From Janthinobacterium sp. B9-8 (GTDB taxonomy: Bacteria; Pseudomonadota; Gammaproteobacteria; Burkholderiales; Chitinibacteraceae), in assembly GCF_000969645.2 (NCBI RefSeq), contig NZ_CP014222.1:1555813-1619812 (forward strand): a stretch of 64,000 bases of DNA, written 5' to 3'. Position numbers and translations under genes: made by a program. Positions 59,766 to 64,000 of this stretch are shown piece after piece; the stretch's first letter is position 1; each line of letters opens with the position of its first letter. Under the pieces are notes generated by a model, which saw nothing but the letters and a program-made list of their open reading frames with translations, had not been told where the DNA came from and ran no database searches.

Positions 59766-61011
59766 AATCGCGCTTAAAAGCTTACTCAGCCGCAGGCTCA
59801 CCGTCGCCCTTTCTGTATTGACCGTTGCCTTATCTGTACTACTGCTGATCGGCGTAGAAAGACTGCGTACCGAGGCCAGAAATAGTTTTTCTAGCACCGT
59901 AAGCGGCACCGACCTGATTGTTGGCGCGCGCACAGGCTCGGTGCAGCTTTTACTTTACAGCGTCTTTCGCGTCGGCAACGCCACCAATAATATTGGCTGG
60001 GATAGCTACCAGAAGCTCGCCAAAGACGAGCGTGTAGCGTGGACGATTCCCGTTTCTCTTGGCGATAGCCACAAGGGCTTTCCGGTTTTAGGCACCAGCC
60101 GCGACTATTTTAAATACCTGCAATTTGGCGACAGCCAACAGCTGCAGCTGGCCCAAGGTCAAATCTTTGCCCGCACCCACGACGCCGTACTCGGCGCTAA
60201 CGTGGCCAAAAAACTGGGCTATCAACTCGGCGGAAAAATCATCCTCGCCCACGGCAGCGGCGAAGGCGCGATGTCCGAGCATAGCGATCAGCCCTTTAGC
60301 ATCACCGGCATTCTGTCGCCCACCGGCACACCGGTCGACGACACCGTGCATGTCTCGCTCGACGGCCTGACTGCTATTCACGAAGGCTGGGAATCGGGCA
60401 GCGCCTCGCTGCTGTCTACCACTGGCGTACTCGCCGCCGATGAAAACCGCGCCGTGGCACCACCTACCACCATTACAGCTTTTTATGTGGGCCTTAAATC
60501 ACGCACCGCGCTGTTTAGCTATCAGCGCGCAGTGAATCAATTCCCCGATGAAACACTGATGGCAATTATGCCGGGCGTGGCGCTCTCCGAGCTTTGGCAA
60601 CTAATGAAAATCGCCGAACAAGCCTTGCTGGTGGTGTCGGCATTTGTGATGGTCATTGGCTTACTCGGCATGCTTACCGCCTTACTGACCGGGCTTAACG
60701 AGCGTCGCCGCGAGATGGCTATTTTGCGCTCGGTAGGCGCAAGGGCATGGCAGATTTTTGTGCTGGTGATGGGCGAAACGCTGCTGCTCGTTAGCACCGG
60801 CATGGCGGCTGGGGTGGCGTTGCTCTACCTCATCATCATCGCCTGCCGCCCCTTGCTACGCGAATTTTACGGCATGAGCCTCGCCATTAATCCGCCCACA
60901 CACACCGAGCTTTTGATGCTAGCTGCCACCTTAATGGCAGGCGCGCTAATTGGCGCAATTCCTGCATGGCGCGCTTACAGAATGTCTTTGAGTGATGGGT
61001 TGATGGGTTGA
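59758..61011 (+). CDS. FtsX-like ABC transporter permease
   Basis: The 417-residue protein has one N-terminal membrane segment (LTVALSVLTVALSVLLLIGVE), a large periplasmic MacB-type domain (~50-280) and three C-terminal membrane segments in the FtsX pattern (LNERRREMAILRSVGARAWQI near 318). It overlaps the ATPase gene by 8 bp and forms a transporter with it. The substrate is unknown, and the neighbours suggest a link to zinc homeostasis or envelope lipoproteins. Confidence -1.
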   Translation: MLKIALKSLLSRRLTVALSVLTVALSVLLLIGVERLRTEARNSFSSTVSGTDLIVGARTGSVQLLLYSVFRVGNATNNIGWDSYQKLAKDERVAWTIPVSLGDSHKGFPVLGTSRDYFKYLQFGDSQQLQLAQGQIFARTHDAVLGANVAKKLGYQLGGKIILAHGSGEGAMSEHSDQPFSITGILSPTGTPVDDTVHVSLDGLTAIHEGWESGSASLLSTTGVLAADENRAVAPPTTITAFYVGLKSRTALFSYQRAVNQFPDETLMAIMPGVALSELWQLMKIAEQALLVVSAFVMVIGLLGMLTALLTGLNERRREMAILRSVGARAWQIFVLVMGETLLLVSTGMAAGVALLYLIIIACRPLLREFYGMSLAINPPTHTELLMLAATLMAGALIGAIPAWRAYRMSLSDGLMG

Positions 61012-61081
61012 GCATGTAGCATCAGAAAAAAACAAAGGGCGGCTTAGCCGAAGGCATACGCCGCCATACGAAACAGCCCAC

Positions 61082-61594
61082 ATGGAACAAGTCATGAATG
61101 CCGAATCAGAACTCATCCTAAAAATCACCCTCACCGGCCTTGGCGCTACCTTACTCATGGACCTGTGGGCCTTACTATTAAAGCGTTTTTTTAATATTCA
61201 ATCACTGAACTGGGCAATGGCAGGCCGCTGGATTGGACATATGCAAAGCGGGCGCTTTAAGCATGTCAGCATTGCCAAGGCCACAGCGATTAGAGGCGAG
61301 TTACAGATTGGCTGGCTGGCCCACTACGCAACCGGCATTTTCTTTGCGGCCTTGCTAACCGCCATCGCTGGGCCAGAATGGCTGGCTCAGCCAACGGCGC
61401 TAACCACCATCCTATTCGGCATAGCGACCGTGGCCTTTCCATTTTTTATTATGCAACCTAGCATGGGCGCAGGGCTAGCTGCCTCTAAAACCCCCAACCC
61501 CAAGCAAGCCCGCCTACGCAGCTTAATGACCCATACTGTTTTTGGCATGGGTTTGTATGGGACAGCCTTAGGTTTAAGTCTTTTGCGTATCTGA
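61082..61594 (+). CDS. DUF2938 membrane protein
   Basis: The 170-residue protein has four or five membrane segments and the family segments GLGATLLMDLWALLLKR, AGRWIGHM, and FGIATVAFPFFIMQPSMGAGLAASKTPNP. The function of DUF2938 is unknown. ATG 61082 is given. ATG 61094 is an equally good start. Its 3' end overlaps the convergent GST gene by 21 bp. Confidence -1.
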   Translation: MEQVMNAESELILKITLTGLGATLLMDLWALLLKRFFNIQSLNWAMAGRWIGHMQSGRFKHVSIAKATAIRGELQIGWLAHYATGIFFAALLTAIAGPEWLAQPTALTTILFGIATVAFPFFIMQPSMGAGLAASKTPNPKQARLRSLMTHTVFGMGLYGTALGLSLLRI

Positions 61595-62230
61595 CTGGTA
61601 CATCTCCAGACTCGTCCCTTCCACTTCGCACACATTAATCAGAGCCTGACGCTTGGCTAATTGGCAAAGGTAAGGGCCTAAGTTTGAAAACGATAAGGGC
61701 GGCGTTTTAAAATCACTCGCCCAGTGCGACAACATAAACAAATAGTAATCACACACCGTAATATGCTCACCAATTAAAAACGTCTTACCTTCTAATTCTG
61801 TATTCAAAAGGCTAAACATTTCAGTAATACGGCGCTCTTGTGCCTCAGCAATAGCTGCGATGCTATTTTGCGCTGTAGTGTGTTCGGCCGGATAAAAATA
61901 AAACATTAACTCTGGCTGCAAACTCGCATTTAAATAAAAAAGCCATTGATAAAACTTTGCACGCAGCGGGTCTGTTACATCAGGAATTAAACCTGCCCTG
62001 GGGTTTTGCTCGCATAAATAAAGACAAATGGCCGCGCTTTCAAAAACCACTACATCGTTATGCACTAAAGTCGGAATACGTCCCGCAGGATTTAAACGCA
62101 TATATTCTGCTGATTTTTGCGCCTTAGATTTTCGATCGACCAACACCCTTTCATAATCCACACCCATTTCTTCAAGAAGCATATGCGGCGCCCAACTGGC
62201 ATTTCTAGGATAGAAATAAAGTTTATACAC
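61574..62230 (-). CDS. Glutathione S-transferase
   Basis: The 218-residue protein has the thioredoxin-like N-terminal domain (YKLYFYPRNASWAPHMLLEEMG, GRIPTLVHNDVVVFESAAICLYL with the glutathione-contacting Glu-Ser) and an all-helical C-terminal domain (LIGEHITVCDYYLFMLSHW). It probably conjugates glutathione to electrophiles. Its 3' end overlaps the convergent DUF2938 gene. Confidence -1.
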   Translation of the reverse strand: MYKLYFYPRNASWAPHMLLEEMGVDYERVLVDRKSKAQKSAEYMRLNPAGRIPTLVHNDVVVFESAAICLYLCEQNPRAGLIPDVTDPLRAKFYQWLFYLNASLQPELMFYFYPAEHTTAQNSIAAIAEAQERRITEMFSLLNTELEGKTFLIGEHITVCDYYLFMLSHWASDFKTPPLSFSNLGPYLCQLAKRQALINVCEVEGTSLEMYQSDTQKT

Positions 62231-62359
62231 CCGTTAAATTTCCTATTAATTTTTTATAAGGTTTGAATTAAATTTCGATGCAAGCCAATCGCCTGTACTA
62301 TTTAGTATTTACCAATCGAATGCGCCAGCCGATGGTTCATCCCATTAATCTACAGTGGA

Positions 62360-63340
62360 CTAATCAACAAAAACTGCATTTTTACTCATATCGGCAGGAA
62401 GCTGGATTTTCCAGCGGGCCAGTTCGTGTCGACTAAAAACAAAAGCGCCTTCTTGCAAGAAAACGGGCCAATACGAGCTAGGTAAGCGGCCAGGATTTTG
62501 TAAAATCTTCTCCGCCATATCTGCAGCAGCTTTGCCTTGCGATGCCCCCTGCAGAACAAAGCCCCCAACTGATTTACCCTTACCTACCGCAAAATCCCAG
62601 AATGCAAATGATGGCTTATTCAGATTGCTATTTGTCCATGCAATCACTTCTTCAGAATCTGCATTCAGCCCTTTTTCATTTTTCAAACTTTGATACAAGC
62701 CAATCACAACTGCATCATAACTATTCTTTCCCACATCACTGATTTCTTTTTTCCATTCTTCAAATGTTTTACAAAGCTTCACATCAAACACAACATTATT
62801 TAAAATCAACGAAGAATTCCCCATAAAGGAATCATTAAAAACAATCGTTGAAGTCCGGTCGCTATCAAAAAGAATCAGGATTTTTTTTGCCTTAGGCAAC
62901 AGCGCCTTAATAAAATAGGAAGAACGCTGAAACAAAGGCCGTTCCAGTATTCCGCTAATATATTTCGGATCTTTTTTAAAATAAGAACGTGGGTTTTTAT
63001 TAACACCCAAATACACAGAGGGGATTGCCCTAGCTTCGATTCTCTCTCCCAGAAATTCCAATGCGGCATCATCCCCAAGTATCACCAAAGCCGGCTTAAG
63101 CTCATCAATCAACCTAAGCGCTTTGTCTGCCATCCCCGCCACCTCTGCTGGCGGCAGTCTTTTTGTATTCATCTCGAAGAAAGTTAATTGATACTGCCGC
63201 CCCAGCTTATCCGTAATTTGCTTTCTATATTCTGCATCCCATTTATATTCTTTGTGATAGCTTTCAACCACAACAATTTGCTTGCTCGCGGCAAAGACGT
63301 TAAAGAAAGAAAGCAGCATAAAAATAAAAAGGACTTTCAC
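62360..63340 (-). CDS. Periplasmic substrate-binding-like protein
   Basis: The 326-residue protein starts at GTG 63340, with AGGAG seven bases upstream. An open frame to 63454 has a poorer N-terminus. A signal peptide ends FNVFA. The mature protein begins SKQIVVVESYHKEYKWDAEY, then shows two alternating alpha/beta lobes (LKPALVILGDDAALEFLG, KKILILFDSDRTSTIVF, SYDAVVIGLYQSLKN). It belongs with ABC-type substrate-binding proteins and with sensor input domains of the same fold. No transporter gene is beside it, so it may serve a distant transporter or signalling protein. Confidence -1.
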   Translation of the reverse strand: MKVLFIFMLLSFFNVFAASKQIVVVESYHKEYKWDAEYRKQITDKLGRQYQLTFFEMNTKRLPPAEVAGMADKALRLIDELKPALVILGDDAALEFLGERIEARAIPSVYLGVNKNPRSYFKKDPKYISGILERPLFQRSSYFIKALLPKAKKILILFDSDRTSTIVFNDSFMGNSSLILNNVVFDVKLCKTFEEWKKEISDVGKNSYDAVVIGLYQSLKNEKGLNADSEEVIAWTNSNLNKPSFAFWDFAVGKGKSVGGFVLQGASQGKAAADMAEKILQNPGRLPSSYWPVFLQEGAFVFSRHELARWKIQLPADMSKNAVFVD

Positions 63341-63702
63341 AGTAAAGCTCCTTGCTAATAACACCTTCAAACAGACGGCCATAAGCATCGTCTGTTCCAT
63401 CATAGCAGAAGCACCTGAAATGATTTCCAATAAAGACAGCAAGCTAAAAACCACCCGCCACTCAATATTTACTTACAAAAAAACAGCCGAAAAAACTACA
63501 AAAGCAAAAAACAAGCATCGAGTTTTATTTGAACGGTCCTGATTATGCCTATTTTTCAAGCACATTATAAATATCTACGGTGGTTAAAACACAATCCTGT
63601 CTATTACAAGCAATTTAATCTGACTAAAACCAAACTTCCAAAAACAAAATTTCATAATCAGGCGCATAGCAATAAAAAACATCACTGAAGACTTGAGACT
63701 AA
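63341..63702. other. Intergenic region between the substrate-binding-like gene and thiD
   Basis: About 360 bp of AT-rich sequence. It should contain the promoter of the leftward substrate-binding-like gene and the 3' end of the thiD transcript. I see no gene, RNA or clear terminator. Confidence -1.
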
Positions 63703-64000
63703 TTACCACCAAGCCTGAAAATGATGCACTGGCCCGATTCCCTGCCCGACTTGTAATTGATCGGCAGCTGCAATTGCCGCAAGTAAATAGCTTTTTGCGG
63801 CATCGACCGTAGCAATCCAATCGGCGTGCTTAGGCCTTAGAGCCGCAAGTGCGGCAGACAGCGTACAACCTGTGCCATGAGTGTGCTTTGTGGTGATGCG
63901 ATGCGCGGCAAAGCGGGTGGCGCTGGCTGGGGTGATCAGCCAATCTGGGCTTTCGTCTCCACCCAAATGACCGCCTTTCATCAATACCGCCCTTGCACCC
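63703..64000 (-). CDS. thiD: Hydroxymethylpyrimidine (phosphomethylpyrimidine) kinase, 5' part outside window
   Basis: Only the C-terminal ~98 residues are inside the window. They show the ThiD marks VLMKGGHLGG, HTHGTGCTLSAALAAL (the anion-hole and catalytic loop) and a C-terminal helix ending VHHFQAWW. ThiD phosphorylates the pyrimidine precursor of thiamine twice. It is not close to thiL at 17 kb, so thiamine genes are scattered here. The gene continues past the right edge. Confidence -1.
   Translation of the reverse strand, partial: GARAVLMKGGHLGGDESPDWLITPASATRFAAHRITTKHTHGTGCTLSAALAALRPKHADWIATVDAAKSYLLAAIAAADQLQVGQGIGPVHHFQAWW

Overview
The window looks like the chromosome of a betaproteobacterium, most probably Neisseriales/Chromobacteriaceae (Iodobacter-like). 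I infer this from moderate GC, a ribBA-ribH-nusB / thiL-pgpA block, a ribD-ribE-nrdR-glyA block, and an aryl-polyene cluster beside them. No 16S rRNA or other marker is present, so the placement is an inference.

Layout. (1) 1-14414, minus strand: a two-partner secretion locus, with a TpsB outer-membrane transporter followed by a giant TpsA exoprotein. At least 4173 residues are visible and the C-terminus lies beyond the left edge. Its domain order resembles CdiA: ESPR signal peptide, TPS domain, long filamentous repeats with a ~975-bp higher-order period, a Cys-bearing variable segment, an Ala/Gln-rich segment, then a second repeat block. (2) 14755-16279: a small lipoprotein and a short protein with a PEP-CTERM-like tail. 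(3) 16355-19965, minus: pgpA, thiL, nusB, ribH, ribBA. (4) 20317-37779, plus: an aryl-polyene pigment cluster. It holds a ketosynthase-like protein without the catalytic Cys, acyltransferases, two ACPs, a fused AMP-ligase/dehydratase, a glycosyltransferase, an aromatic amino acid ammonia-lyase, a thioesterase, a LolA-like protein, an RND-type exporter, a halogenase-like flavoenzyme, a lipoprotein and a KS-DH-KR-KS block. (5) 38024-42696: a secreted protein, then ribE, a zinc-ribbon protein, ribD, nrdR and glyA on the minus strand. (6) 42803-48780, minus: a CorA-like protein, purine salvage genes (hpt, apt, purine permease), a GDT1-family Mn exporter behind a yybP-ykoY riboswitch, and a LMW phosphatase. 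(7) 48781-50012: an AT-rich gene-poor gap. (8) 50013-57358, plus: the most unusual part, an MdfA-like efflux pump followed by a LuxE-like acyl-protein synthetase, a LuxC reductase fused to a PaaK-like adenylation domain, a second PaaK-like enzyme and a two-part GNAT protein, with no luxAB. (9) 57786-61011: a putative zinc-linked module (DUF3299, DUF2796/ZrgA-like, LolD-like ATPase, FtsX-like permease). (10) 61082-64000: a DUF2938 membrane protein, a GST, a substrate-binding-like protein and the 3' part of thiD.

Two non-coding themes recur. First, six intergenic inverted-repeat elements built from CACAGAG / CTCTGTG words lie between 31.5 and 41.5 kb and punctuate the aryl-polyene and rib/glyA regions. 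Second, two genes (apeR and apt) each have a partial duplication of their own 5' end just upstream, leaving a short abortive reading frame.

The aryl-polyene genes together predict a membrane-anchored aryl polyene. An ammonia-lyase would supply an aromatic acid, the AMP-ligase domain would load it on ACP, KS/KR/DH enzymes would extend it, acyltransferases and the glycosyltransferase would attach it to a lipid or sugar, and the exporter/LolA/lipoprotein set would move it outward. The LuxE/LuxC cluster predicts carboxylate activation and reduction to an aldehyde-level product, possibly N-acylated and exported. Its product cannot be read from the sequence.
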